Assembly (NCBI RefSeq): GCF_009727055.1
Contig: NC_052360.1
Location: forward strand, 69,789,041-69,853,040
Length of the DNA: 64,000 nucleotides
From: Benincasa hispida
Taxonomy: Eukaryota > Streptophyta > Magnoliopsida > Cucurbitales > Cucurbitaceae
Direction: 5' to 3'
Below, one piece after another: positions 1-10,934 of the stretch. Below the pieces are notes generated by a model. It did not search any database. It saw nothing but the letters and a program-made list of their open reading frames with translations, and had not been told where the DNA came from. How positions within the stretch are numbered: the first letter of the stretch is position 1; each line of letters opens with the position of its first letter. A program made the position numbers and the translations under genes.

Positions 1-1214
1 TCCACTCCCTATCTCTGCCATTTTCCACCCCACCTTGTCTACTAACTCAATTATCATATAATTATATCATCTACTCCAACACCACCCTCCTCTTTCTACT
101 TTTTTTTCCCCTCTATTTTTATTCTCTCTCTCCCCCTCCTCCGTTGAGAGAGAGAAAAACGGGTTAAAAACACGTATCTTTTAAAAACGAGTTACTTTGA
201 AAGAAATTGAAGTGTTTGATAACTATTTAAAATAGATTTTCAAGTGTATTTTAATCGGTTTTTATCAAAATTATTTAGATAAAAATGAATTTTTTTTTTG
301 AAAAATACGTTTTTTTTTCAAGTCACTCTAAATGGATCCTAACGGATTAGAAATTTGAATTCTTGCCTCTAGGTATTGTTGAACTAAAAATAAATTAGAT
401 TTAAATACTACTTTTGTCTTTATACTTTAAATTTGATTCTATTTCGATTAATGAATCAAAAACCGAAGTAGATGCACCTTATTTTAACATAATAACTAAT
501 ATTTTGAAGTTATAAATAAAAAAGATATCTCTATTCTTATTTTATATTCTGAATTTCAAAATGTCACCATAGTATTAAATTGTTTTAAGAAAATTACTCT
601 ATTTTAGTATCAAATGGAAAAAGTAACGTCTAACGCCTTTTTAAACTTGTTTCTCTAAATCTAAATGGTGAGAGAACACATTTTAAAACTTCAATGATCC
701 AATCTATTATATTATTACAAATTTTAAGGGAAAAAAAATATAGTTTAAAATTTCAAGAACTATAAATTAATCTATTCTTGAAAATTCAAACAAAAAAAAA
801 CCTAATAGTAAAATGCTTTGGTCATGTTTGAGCTTCTTTTCACATTTTTTCAATTAAATCCTTTTTCATGGGTCAATTTTAGAAATGAAGCAACTTTGGT
901 TTATTTATTTATTTTTTATTTTTATAGAAGATGAATCAGAAACATCTTTGGAAAGTCTCAAGAATGAAAAATTAGAGAGAGAAAAAATATTAATTTTTCC
1001 TCTAAATTTTTAAGAAGTTGGCTGAACGATGGTTTAATTTAGGGTGTAAAATGCACTTTTAGCCCCACAAGTGTAAGGTCAGTATCTGTCTAGTCCTTGA
1101 AGTTCTAAAAAATAGACATTATGATCTCTAAAGTTTGAAAAATGCTTATAAATGATTCTTGAGTTAATTTGAGCCTCAGTCGATGACTAGTTAAATGAGG
1201 AAGAAATATTTACT
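1..1214. other. AT-rich spacer, no gene seen
   Basis: No coding stretch or recognisable repeat terminus is visible. The sequence is AT-rich with long A and T runs. The only structure noted is a short inverted repeat of CT-rich and GA-rich arms at about 122-156, which could fold as a hairpin but has no recognised function. Confidence 0.5.
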
Positions 1215-2230
1215 ATTGAAGATTTTCTTAGTTGGCTTTATACTAAGGCAATGGTTTCTGCAAATATCTCAAATAAAGTCTTAATATTTGTTTGTGACAA
1301 CAGAGTATCTTTCTGAAGAATATTTTTCTTATCTGGAAATATCTGGCCGTAATATTTCATCTGATGTTTTTCTTTATTGAAGTGCGACCTTCCTATTCTA
1401 AATGGGGACTTGTTTCCTTTCTTGGATTCAATTATTTAAAGAGAATTATGTTGAAAATTTAGGCCAGTCGAATTTTGTTTGATTGAGCAAGACGATTTCT
1501 GCTCGACGGTGAAATTGTTCTACATTTTGTGTCTTGCTCGTGGCTCACTATTCCGTTGTGCAAGTTCTTCGTCCACTGAAGTACAACACTTTGAAGTAAA
1601 TCACAGTCTTAGGGGGAACCTAAGCCATCATTGCCAGAAAAGGGAGTCTCAATCTTAAGAGGGTGCCTAAGACTCAACTTCGGAGAAGGACTTTTCCATC
1701 TTAGGGGCAGCCTAAGATGTTGCTGTCAAAGAAGGATTCTCAGTCTTAGGGAGAGCCTAAGACTCAGCTTCAAAGAATGAGTTCTCCATCTTAGCAGGAT
1801 CCTAAGATTCATCAGTGAAGGGAGTTCGTTGACTGAGGGGAAGATATCTCAATGAGAGAAGTCTCACACATTATCGAAAACCGAAATGTCTAACACTAAT
1901 ATTATCAAACTTAGGGGGACCCTAAGTACACTTGAGAGGGAATCTCACATCTAGGGGGAGTCTAGGTGATTAATGAGTTGAACTCTACGTGAGTCACTGT
2001 AGTGATCGTGTATTACAGATAAGTACTACATTGTGTTTAACTCTTTAATATTAATAGATTATCTTTCTTGGGCATACTGCTCCCCAAACATAGGTGGATT
2101 ATCACCAAACTGGGTTACCAACTTCTATGTGCCTTTACTTATTGTTAGTATTTTTGTCATTACAATGCTTGTCAATACTTTCTACTTAACATCCGTATTT
2201 CAAGTGAGGAGCCATCTTATCGCTTTTTCA
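1215..2230 (+). repeat. 5' LTR of the collapsed Copia element
   Basis: Shared with 2886-3737 from about 1391 onward. It ends in TTTTTCA immediately before the primer binding site. Between about 1606 and 1968 it carries a series of imperfect palindromes of the type CTTAGGGGGAGCCTAAG. The start at about 1215 is inferred from weak similarity to the solo LTR near 55430 and could be off by tens of bases. Confidence 0.65.
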
Positions 2231-2247
2231 ATTGGTATAAGAGCGGG
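2231..2247 (+). other. Primer binding site (initiator Met tRNA type)
   Basis: TTGGTATAAGAGC directly follows the LTR. It differs by one base from the usual TGGTATCAGAGC complementary to the 3' end of plant initiator methionine tRNA, from which many Copia elements prime minus-strand synthesis. Confidence 0.75.
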
Positions 2248-2273
2248 CCACCTTCACCTCAGGTGCTTCAATC

Positions 2274-2880
2274 ATGGATGGGATCAAAGAAGGTGGCTTT
2301 ACCACTCGTCCTCCTATTCTAGATGGAATAAACTATTCATACTGAAAAGCTCGAATGACTGCCTTTCTGAAATCAATTGATAGGAAAATTTGGAAGGTTG
2401 TTGTATCCGGGTGGTCTCATCCTACCACCAAAATAGATTATGGAAAAGAAATCTTGAGGCAAAAGTCTCAGTAGTATGAAGAAGAAGATGAAGCTTCTTT
2501 AGAAAATTCACGTGCCCTAAACGCCATATTTAATGGTGTAGATCACAATATATTCGGACTAATTAATACTTGTGTCTCAACTAAGGAGGCATGGGATATC
2601 TTATCCATTGCTCATGAAGAAACTTTTAAAGTAAAGATGTCAAGTCTGGAGTTTTTAACATCGAAGTTTGGGAACCTTAGAATGCATGATGAAGAATCCA
2701 CCAGGATTCAATGTTCGTCTGTAATACATTGCAAATGAGTTATTCACTCTTGAAGAGAAAATTTCAGAAGAAAAACTTGTCTGGAAGGTGCTTAGGTCTC
2801 TACCTAAGAGATTTGACATGAAAGTCACTGCCATCGAGGAAGCTCAAGACATAACAAAGCTCAAGACATATATATAAATG
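2274..2880 (+). pseudogene. Copia gag fragment (UBN2-type), broken
   Basis: Translation from the ATG at 2274 gives a Copia nucleocapsid N-terminus. Features typical of the UBN2/gag family are RPPILDGINYSY, then WKARMTAFL with the W codon now TGA, WKVVVSGW, SRALNAIFNGVD, TKEAWDIL and IAHEETFKVKM. Later matches (EEKLVWKVLRSLPKRFD, KVTAIEEAQDITKL) lie in a shifted frame after about 2715. At least three in-frame stops are present, and the reading ends at the deletion junction around 2880. A protein that packages element RNA is the family role; this copy cannot make it. Confidence 0.8.
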
Positions 2881-2885
2881 CAATC

Positions 2886-3737
2886 TTCTTATTCTAAACG
2901 AGGATTTGTTTCCTTTCTTGGATTCGATTATTTAAAGAGAATTATGTTGATCATTTAGGTCAGCCGTATTTTATTTTATTGAGCAAGACGATTTCTGTTC
3001 GACGGTCGAATTGTTCAACATTATGTTCTTTCTCGTTGCTCACTATTCCGTTGTGCAAGTTCTTCATCCATTAAAGTGAAACGTTTCGAAGTAGATCACG
3101 GTCTTAGGGAGCACTTAAGCTATTGCTGCCAGAAAAGAGATTTTCAGTCTTAGAGGGAGCCTAAGACTTAGTTTTGGAGAAGGGGTTCTCCATCTGATCG
3201 GAGCCTAAGCCATTACTACCAGAGAAGGGATTCTCAATCTTAAGGAGAGTCTAAGACTCAACTTCAGAGAAAGAGTTCTCTATCTTAGGGAGATCCTAAG
3301 ATTCATCAATGAAGGGAGTTCGCTGACCAAGGGGAAGATATCTCAATGAGAGGAATCTCACATAGTATCAGAAGTCGAAGTGTCTAATACTAATATTATC
3401 AAACTTAGGGGGAGCTTAAGTACACTTGAGAGGGAGTCTCACATCTTGGGAGAGCCTAGGTGGTTAGTGAATTGAGCTCTACGTGAGTCATTATAGTGAT
3501 AGTATATTACAGATAAATACTACGTTGTAAACTGCTTAAGTCTTTAATCTTAGTGAATTATTTTTCTTAGACATACTACTCCCCAGACGTAGGTTGGTTA
3601 TCGTCGAACTGGCTTACTAACTTCTATGTGCCTTGTTTATTTGATGTTAGTATTTTTTTTGTTGTTGTTATAGTGCATGTCAGTGCTTTCTATTTAACAT
3701 CTGTATTTCAAGTGGTGAGTCGTCCTATTGCTTTTCA
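2886..3737 (+). repeat. 3' LTR of the collapsed Copia element, 5'-truncated
   Basis: Direct repeat of 1391-2230, with the same hairpin-motif array at about 3101-3462 and the same TTTTCA end. It lacks the first ~170 bp of the other LTR, and gag sequence abuts it directly. Divergence from the 5' copy is obvious by eye (many substitutions and small indels), so the insertion is old. Confidence 0.75.
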
Positions 3738-4799
3738 ATTTACTAATCATTATCATTTTTCTAGATTAGATGAAATATAAATAAATGGAACCTTTATTCG
3801 ATTCTCATGTAGCCATTTGACCTAACTAACTCAAGAGTTAACTCCCTTGATTACACTTCAATTTCCTCTCTCACAATCACTTTTTGGCCAACATCAATTG
3901 AGAAGAGAAGCACGCTGCCCAATACATAATCCACCATAGATAAGTTAGCAGGTGCTATGATCGAGTATCGATAAAGGCTTGAAAAATCTGCTCCCAAACC
4001 TATGGACAAGGAGAAGAAAACATACCCCAACATTGAACGAGTCCAGGCCATACATGTGCCTCCCACTCAAAATTCGTTATTGTCATAGATTCCAGGAAAC
4101 CTCAAATGAGAGATTGGTGGGATATAATTCAAGCACTCGGAGCTAGTCAGCATGAAGTTTGATGTAAGTGGCTGAAGAAGGACCTAGTAGAAATGAAGTT
4201 GCATCTAATGCAAAAGAATAAACAAGCTCAGCTAAAATACCTATACCCCACTATCGAAGCACACATGTCGAGGTCGAGGGTTGGTACTTTACTACCCTTA
4301 TCAAACCAATTTAAAGAGGATGCGTATAGGCATAAGAAGAGGACAAACAAGGAGAGAAATTGGTCGAGAAGGAGGTTGTTAGCACCTCCAAAAGAAGTCT
4401 TGCCTTCAAATCTTCATGAAGTCATGTTGAAGGAGATTGTAAAGTGAGTTACTGAGCTCACTCATGAGTGTGATGAAGAACAACAATATAAGAAGGTTGA
4501 GTAGGCCTTGTAACAAGCTTTGGAGGAAGATAGAGTGAAAGAATGAAGGTAAAAGACAAAAGAAGCAAGAATTTTGAGGAGAGAAAAAAAGAGGAAGAGA
4601 GAATGAGGGTTCAAGAAAAAGTAGATAGAGAAAGGGAGCAGAAGAGCAAAAACGCCGATGAAGAGTGAAGAGGACATACCTTATAATGCCTCAACATCAT
4701 CCATTGCATCTATAAAAGAATAAAAACTTGAGTACGATAATATGGCTACATTAGAACTACAAAAGAAAAAAGCGAAAGGTCGAGTAGCTTGCGGAGGAT
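3738..4799. other. Unassigned stretch with a degenerate coding-like segment
   Basis: On the plus strand a reading from about 4092 to 4447 has a single stop near 4158. It is rich in charged residues (for example KKDLVEMKLHLMQKNKQ and RHKKRTNKERN) and is followed by a Lys/Glu-rich, stop-broken tail to about 4680. It looks like the charged region of a decayed retroelement or transposon-associated ORF, but I recognise no domain. A minus-strand ORF at 3851-4066 overlaps part of the stretch and has no family resemblance I can name. Confidence 0.3.
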
Positions 4800-5279
4800 A
4801 AGTGATAGATGTAAAAAAAATGTATGTTTTATCCATTTATTTTGTGACTTTTCTTTAGTAAAAGTTGTTATATGCATGATAGTTTCTCTTTAAATTGTTT
4901 AAATTGGTAAAAATGATCAAATGTTCTAAGGTATATTTTTACTAGTTTGTGCTGATTTTATGAGCTCCATTGATTTTAACAATTTTGCAGATTTTTGTTC
5001 AATGCGACCGCATCACCAAATTTCACTACTGCTGCATCAAGGAACCCTAATTTTCCAGATTCAAGCCCAGTAAATTTTGGTTACTATTTTCTCAGTCAAA
5101 GCTATTATTCAACGCCTAAAAAGCTAGATAAGCCTTCCATTTCAAGCATCATTGATAACTTGTAGAATACAAGTTATTATAACTTTTATTTAGAATAGTC
5201 AGGGAAATGTAGCGAAAAATGCATTGACTTCAGATAAAAATCATGTAAATAGATCAACTTATCGTTTAAGCATTAACCT
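4800..5279 (+). repeat. Possible LTR fragment, left of the mitochondrial insertion
   Basis: A non-coding AT-rich stretch whose style (long leader with scattered GCGACCGCATC-like words) resembles the long LTRs elsewhere in the window. The similar-style stretch 6432-7960 sits on the other side of the mitochondrial insertion, so the two may be halves of one LTR. No terminus or duplicate was identified. Confidence 0.3.
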
Positions 5280-5572
5280 TCGCCATTCCATTAGTGGCTC
5301 GGCTTCATCCACAAAGCTACAACTTCGCCTCTGACGGCTTCACTATCGCTCATGACTGGTATATGGATCTCTTTATTTATGTAGTGGTCGGCCTGATAGA
5401 AGCTTGATCAGAAGCGACTAGTCGCTTCCCAAATGCCTCTTGACTTTAGTATGGTCTAGTCTTCTTTCCAATGCCTCCTTCCTTGCCGCCAACGGAGAGT
5501 AAGCAAACGACCTTGCTTGCATTCGTCAAAGGGTAGCTTCCGCGCCCTTCCTGCCTGCTGAAATTGATGTGA

Positions 5573-5797
5573 ATGATCGTGTCTTCAAATCCTATTTATT
5601 TTCTCTCTGTCACTGAAACAAGAAGTTCTGTCTCTCTTTTCTTTTCGGATTCCGAGGATGAGCCGGCCGATCCTAACATCATTTATGAGGAGCCGGACGA
5701 CGAAGCCTCCTTCTCAGATAAAGATGTCTCCGATGCGACTCTCCCGGCAAGAACCACTTTTTCTATTGTGATTTTTTTTGCGGGTTCGGTCAGGTAA
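5573..5797 (+). other. Open frame in mitochondrial-derived spacer
   Basis: A 74-codon open frame with an acidic middle ([23 protein letters not shown]). It lies in spacer of mitochondrial character upstream of the nad1 intron remnant. It resembles no protein family I can name, and expression from a nuclear insertion of organelle DNA is unlikely. It is listed because the frame is open and compositionally unlike its surroundings. Confidence 0.3.
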
Positions 5798-5926
5798 TAG
5801 AAGCTAAGGAGAGATGCTTTCCATCAGTCAAAAGCAGATATCGCCCCCCCCCCATGCTCCCCCGGTCCGCTTACCGAGGAATAGAAAGGGAAGAACTGGA
5901 GCCAGAGCTAGTTGGGTTGGGGTAAA

Positions 5927-5974
5927 GAGCCGTAAGCGCGGTGGGGGGTGACAGAGGACGTGCTCGTACGGTTC
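5927..5974 (+). other. Group II intron domain V-like hairpin (nad1 first intron, 3' half)
   Basis: GAGCCGTA near the start pairs with TACGGTTC at the end, the terminal helix typical of group II intron domain V. The loop region is longer than the usual 34-nt domain. It is followed by a domain VI-like stretch and then the exon at 6028. In mitochondria this would be the 3' half of the trans-spliced intron before nad1 exon 2. Confidence 0.7.
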
Positions 5975-6027
5975 AAAGAAGGGTATGATCAACTCGTTGA
6001 TTGTTGGGAACTTTCACTCCTCTATAT

Positions 6028-6108
6028 TCGAAATATGCCTTTCTAGGAGCATTATGATCTGCAGCTCAAATGGTCCCTTATGAAGTCTCTATTAGTTTTA
6101 TTCTTATT
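6028..6108 (+). pseudogene. nad1: nad1 exon 2 fragment (NADH dehydrogenase subunit 1), mitochondrial origin
   Basis: The translation begins SKYAFLGAL, then a TGA where Arg is expected, then SAAQMVPYEVSI and FILI. This matches residues about 130-157 of plant ND1, a membrane subunit of respiratory complex I. The boundaries coincide with those of mitochondrial exon 2: group II intron end upstream, GTGCG intron start downstream. The Arg codon CGA has become TGA, as expected for decay of methylated C in the nucleus. The Pro in MVPYEV may be the unedited genomic state of a Ser codon restored by C-to-U RNA editing in mitochondria. That would mean the copy came through DNA, which is inference. Confidence 0.88.
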
Positions 6109-6431
6109 GTGCGCCTTGTGAACGCGTTTAGATCCGCAAAGGCAATCGCTCGGATGTTCTCCTAACCCAACCCGGGAACGGACTGGAGGGAATCGCAGCA
6201 TGGGGAATGTCCGCGTCTCATCGCAAGGCTCATTTTGAGTTGTGGGTCATAGAGGGGTTTATCTGATCAAGGGCCGGGGCACAAGGGTGCTGGTACTATC
6301 CAGGTGCGAAGAACCCCGGGGGTGACTGCAATGAGCAGAAATCTCACTCACCGGCCTAAACGACGAGCAAACACTCGAACGTGAGAGCAAGGGATCACCC
6401 AAGGAATGGACGAGCTCCAAGGAGGGAAATT
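6109..6431 (+). other. 5' part of the nad1 second intron (group II), NUMT
   Basis: Starts GTGCGCCTTGTGAACGCG right after the exon, the GUGYG consensus of a group II intron 5' end. GC-rich structured sequence follows to about 6431, where AT-rich nuclear sequence resumes. The intron is cut off, so only its 5' domain region is present. Confidence 0.75.
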
Positions 6432-7960
6432 TAACATCTTTGAATGCAGGATTTCAATGAAAACAAGCAAAAATTAACAAAGGAAACTAAAGTTGCAGTT
6501 GTTGGACGCATAAGAAGATCAGATCAACCTAGTGTTGTATACAAAGAAGAATTATGCGTTGAAAAGAAAAATGAAGAAAAGAAAATGAACAAACGCATGG
6601 GCGATGGCATGTCTAGTCAAATTGCAAGTTGGTAGCTGATTTGAGATAGTCGCGATACAACCAATGAATCTATGATGCGAATAATTTGGTGCAGCAGGAC
6701 ATGAAACTAAATGCAAAGATTTCAGATCATCATTAAAAAGAAGTTGAAGAACCTTCCACTTGAAGCCTATATATAGCTCAAAGATCCATGTTAAAAGAAT
6801 TAGACTTTTTGTCAAGAGATTGACGGAAACTCTGCTGAATTCCTTCCCTTATTGTCTTCAACCTCTTGATCTTCTCTTTGAGGATTTTTGAGTGAAAGTT
6901 CAGTCTTTTCTTAAATTAGGAAGAGAGCATCACAAACCTCTATCACAAGCAAAGTGAAGCAGCCCTCCATCAAAAGGGAGTAAAAGATTGTTACCAGCGA
7001 CTTGACATTTCTATCTCTACACATTTATTCTGTTTCTTACTTTAAATTTGTATGGAGGTATTGAGATTGAGAAACTATGTATTTTAAATATAAATCATGA
7101 TTTCCATCACTTCTTATCCATCCATGCTTTCATTTCTCTGTATCATGGGAAACTAATTTTTTAATGGACTGAGAAAAATGGACTAACATTTTCACAAGTT
7201 TTGCATAAGTTAAAGTTAATCTTGTTTGATGTGTGCTTAATTTATTACTTGAATCCATATGATCAATTGGTTAAAGTACGAATAATTAACTACTCAAAAG
7301 AGCAAGTGGTTTTGGAAATCATCAAACAAGAAGAGAAATAGCTTTAGAGATAAAGTTAATCTTTTGTCCAAAATTAATTTAAGCATGTGTCTTAGAGATA
7401 AGATCTATGCGGCAGAAAGCACTGGGAGGGAGATATTCATTGTATAAGTTAAAGGCATAAACAAATACTTATGCATACGTAGATGAATGTTGTTAGTGAA
7501 CATTCTCAACCCTACTTTATTAATTGATTTTCTAAACCTTTCAACCCACGCTACTTTCATTTATGTCGTATCTCTATCATCCACGCATACCACTTTCCTA
7601 TCATTCCATTCATCACCATCACACTTACACACTCACACATCACACATCCATTACCACTCTCTGTGTTCATCTTTATCTATTCTTCCCCTAATCTTATAAT
7701 AAATTTATCATTTTAACTGTGCAAACACTTATCAACACATTGATTGAATATTTCTTGCATAACTTCATTCGTTAAGTTCAACATTAATTGTTAGTTCCAA
7801 GTCTTTGTGTTCGACCCCAGTACTTGCCAGGAAACTTTATTTAGGCTTGCACTTGGGTTTAAGTAGAGGAAACTTGTATTTATTTAAGATAATTTGATAA
7901 TTAATATAACATACATGTGCACACTATCACACGACAATCACCTCCTCATCCATGACCCAT
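6432..7960 (+). repeat. Probable LTR remnant, right of the NUMT
   Basis: Non-coding sequence ending with a TTCGACCCC-type motif at about 7811, shortly before a GGAAACTT stretch. Comparable GTTCGACCTCG motifs lie about 220 bp from the 3' end of the well-bounded LTR at 29145-31222, so this region is probably a retroelement LTR in plus orientation. Short ORFs here (for example 6444-6635 and 7487-7699) have no family resemblance. Confidence 0.4.
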
Positions 7961-8039
7961 CCATGAAATTCATCCCTCTTTGGACGAAATCTCACCCTTC
8001 CTAATAAGAAAACTTCAAAAATGAAAGTTCCTCTAAAGT

Positions 8040-8990
8040 TTTAGAGCTTTAAGTCATCCCTACCCTGTGAAAACGTGTGGAGTGATAGGATTCATCCTTG
8101 AGAGAGGAGAATTACCTCAGAAAAAGATTATGAGAGTGAGAAATTGCCTCAAGACATCATTATATTGTATTTTCCAGCAATGCATTTAGTTTCTCTTTGT
8201 ATTTTTCTATCTTTATTTCTTTTCACTCGTTGAACATTTATCTTGTAATCATGATTCATAATCTAATGAAATCAATTCATTTTTTGTTAATCATGAGCTA
8301 AAATCTCTAAAGATTTCAATTATATGAATACCCTAGGGCTTTATGGCTTGATTAATGCTTATGCTTCATACCTCTTTGACTTTTGCTTTTCCTTTGTTGA
8401 GTTTATGGATAAACATTGTTAAGTTAAATTGATTATTTAATTTAGTAATTTAGTGGAGCCTTAATACTGAGAAGGTTAGGATATAAACTGATGTCACAAA
8501 GGAATATGGGCTTAATAGTCTAGAAATAAGATTGTCATGATGCCTTGAAAATAAAGGACAACATAGGATAAAGAAATTGCATGCGAATTAACCTAAGGTC
8601 TAGTTAACCATAGAAATATGGGCATTAGTTGGTTAGAGATTCTAAAGGAACTTGAAACAAAACCAAATAGGAGAAGTTTTTTGTCCATGACTATGTCACT
8701 GTTCAGGTATGATGCAGTCGCATTGCCTAAGATACGCTGCCCTTTTGGTTCAAACATAAAGATATCCCTGTTCAACACTCTTGTTTACTATTTTTATCAA
8801 CATTCAACCTCAGAATCAGTTATTTACCGCTTACTCCTTGATTTGCATGGAAAAGCTCTTTCTTAGAAAAACTAAGTTGCATAAATAGTTTCTTGGGATT
8901 CGACTCTTGAAATACTCTAAGATTTATTACTTTAGTTGACAGTGTTCTTGTATTTAGACTATATTTATTCTAATTTTCATCACTCATATA
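8040..8990 (+). repeat. Probable LTR remnant
   Basis: Similar architecture to the preceding remnant: an AT-rich body and a GGGATTCGACTCTTG motif at about 8895 close to its end. No duplicate, terminus or target duplication was found. The two opposing ORFs around 8593-8866 are unconvincing. Confidence 0.35.
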
Positions 8991-9239
8991 TATTTGGTCG
9001 ATCAATAAGCTTGACCCCATGTTTGAGTATAAAATAAGAGGTATGATGCTAGTCTATATCCCTCGTATGAGTAAGGGGAAGTGGAAAACTATGAGGGATA
9101 GATCAGAAAAACTTCGAGGCATCTTCAAATAATAAAGTCCAAGAAATTGAGGATAATTATAAGCCCATTATTGTTGTTGTGACAAGAAAAGAGGTAGCAT
9201 GAGGCTGAAGATGAGAAAATAGATTAAAGAAGAAGAATG

Positions 9240-10020
9240 AATCAATACTTCTCAAAAGGCCACAAATAAGGTCGATTCAAGCCTCATAGGTCCCATCACC
9301 CTTAGCCACTCTAGAAGTTAGAAATCCCTTCGAGGTAAATCTTAATAAGATAGATATTGGGAAGACATCAAAAGTTATGAGATCTAGGAGGATCTTTTGA
9401 GAGGGTTCTTTGATCATATAGGACACCTCTCTAAATTTGTTACTACGGTCATTACCAAGTAGAAATGGCATGATATTTGTACACAACTATATGAAGTTGA
9501 CCTCCATTTGAAGCAGAAACTTTATGCCATAATGGGGGATGAAAGCCTCAATATGTCAGTGGTTTGAGGCCATATGGTGAGATTTTCGATTGTGAAGATG
9601 AACTAATAGTATAAATTGACCCCGAAGGACAATATGAGAGGAACCGATCTTATCAAAAGCTCAAATGAAGAGTGGCGTGAAGATGCTCTGATACTAGTGG
9701 CAAGAGAGGACCCTAAATGACATTTATCTCCCGAGAGATGCGGGGCTAATATGAGGCCTAAAGATATCAAAGAGTAGCAAGCCATGTGGTTTTACTTCAT
9801 TAAACACAAGATCATCTTTACTTCCCATGACTCAACTATTTCTTTAGACTTAATCATGCTCCTTTACTGTATTTAGAAAGATATAGATGTCAATATGGGG
9901 ATCATTATCAATGAGGAGATGAAGATTTGTGGATTACAAGTTTGGAAAAGTTTTTCTTTGAATCAATGATTACATGACTATGTCAAAAAGCCAAGACCCA
10001 AATAAGACAAGGAGATGATG
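9240..10020 (+). pseudogene. Decayed plant transposon-associated protein (putative plant transposon domain)
   Basis: From about 9480 a plus-strand reading gives CTQLYEVDLHLKQKLYAIMG. From 9610 to 10010 a single frame with several stops gives WREDALILVARED, MWFYFIKHKIIFTSHDST, LDLIMLLYCI and VNMGIIINEEM. The W-x-F-(V/I)-K, T-x-H-D-(S/T)-T, L-L-Y-x-I and I-N-x-G-x-I-I pattern is that of a domain widespread in plant retroelement-derived proteins and labelled 'putative plant transposon protein'. Its biochemical role is not established. At least five in-frame stops make this a relic. Assignment is from pattern memory. Confidence 0.6.
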
Positions 10021-10159
10021 TGTGCAAATTAAAATCAGTTATTAACTTGATGCTCATTTTAAAAGTTAGACATTTCATTGGTGTTCAGGTTGATCATTAA
10101 TTTCTTAGAAGGTTTTTGAATTAATTCAACACATACACATTTTTTCATCATATACTTAA

Positions 10160-10740
10160 AATATTATTTAGGTCCTATTGGCACTTGGATCTTGTTAACA
10201 TTGGATGATGCTGTAGGCCTCTCGTAGACTTGATCTTCTGTCTGCGTCTCCCTTTGGTCAAGTCTTGAGTGGCTCTGAGCTGATCTGCATAAAAGAACCT
10301 CACACTAATGTGGTGCCGAGCCTACCACACTCCAGTGCCTAAGTTACTATACAGGGAGTGTATAGTTCATCTAAGCACACAAGAAGGTTAGGTCTTCCTT
10401 TGGAGATTACTTACTCTCCCCCTTTGGTGGTTGAATGAGGCTATTTATAGGCTATTCCGTTGACACTTACCTCTGGTTACGTGTAACATAGGTGATATTA
10501 GGGACTTTTGTGGTGCTCGAGGCTGCAGGATGCCAATTCGGGTTCAACCTGATTATTTCTCGATTGGTATATATTCACTGGCTTGGCCTAGTCTGGTCGA
10601 ACCCCGAGGCATTGACATTTTTATTTTGGAACTTGTGCTTCCTAATGCCTCCTGCCAATGCCCTATGGGCTTTGGCCTGCCCGTGGGATTCGACCATTGC
10701 CTTAGGTAACCCTCAACAAGTTCTAACATTATATTGATAA
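10160..10740. repeat. Moderate-GC repeat-like segment, possible LTR fragment
   Basis: Less AT-rich than its flanks, with short-motif composition resembling a retroelement LTR and an 81-codon open frame (10492-10737) of no recognisable family. No second copy in the window and no termini were found, so the call rests on composition alone. Confidence 0.25.
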
Positions 10741-10934
10741 TTTTATGAGTAATTTTGGACTAGAGGTCACAAATGATATTAACAAGCTTAAAAACAATTG
10801 GACCAAGAAAAATTTGTGATCCAAGTTAAAACTACACCTTGAGACCCAAAATGGACTTGGGGGAGAGGAATATGTGGTTCAAAGGCCTGAACTCACCTTC
10901 TTGACCTCGATTAAGGCAAAGGCCGAAGCCTTCA

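Larger units (their letters stand above)
1215..3737 (+). mobile_element. Collapsed Copia LTR retrotransposon (LTR, gag fragment, truncated LTR)
   Basis: Two direct repeats of about 0.85-1.0 kb (about 1215-2230 and 2886-3737) flank a short internal region. That region starts with a tRNA-iMet-type primer binding site and a Copia gag fragment. Protease, integrase, RT and RNase H are absent. The internal region runs straight from gag into the interior of the second LTR, so one deletion removed pol and the first ~170 bp of the 3' LTR. The left boundary is approximate. A related solo LTR lies at about 55430-56280. The structure is directly visible; assignment to Copia rests on the gag similarity. 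Confidence 0.8.
5280..6431 (+). other. Nuclear mitochondrial insertion (NUMT) spanning nad1 exon 2
   Basis: Base composition shifts abruptly from AT-rich nuclear repeat to GC-richer sequence and back at about 6431. Inside are, in order: mitochondrial-style spacer, a group II intron 3' end with a domain-V-like hairpin, nad1 exon 2, and the start of the next intron with a GTGCG boundary. This order (3' half of the trans-spliced first nad1 intron, exon 2, start of the cis-spliced second intron) matches angiosperm mitochondrial DNA. A DNA-level transfer is implied because intron sequence is present. Both boundaries are estimated from composition only. Confidence 0.85.

Noticed and set aside
3851..4066. 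Minus-strand frame with hydrophobic stretches
   Set aside because: No family resemblance, overlaps another possible coding remnant on the plus strand, and no supporting promoter or repeat context.
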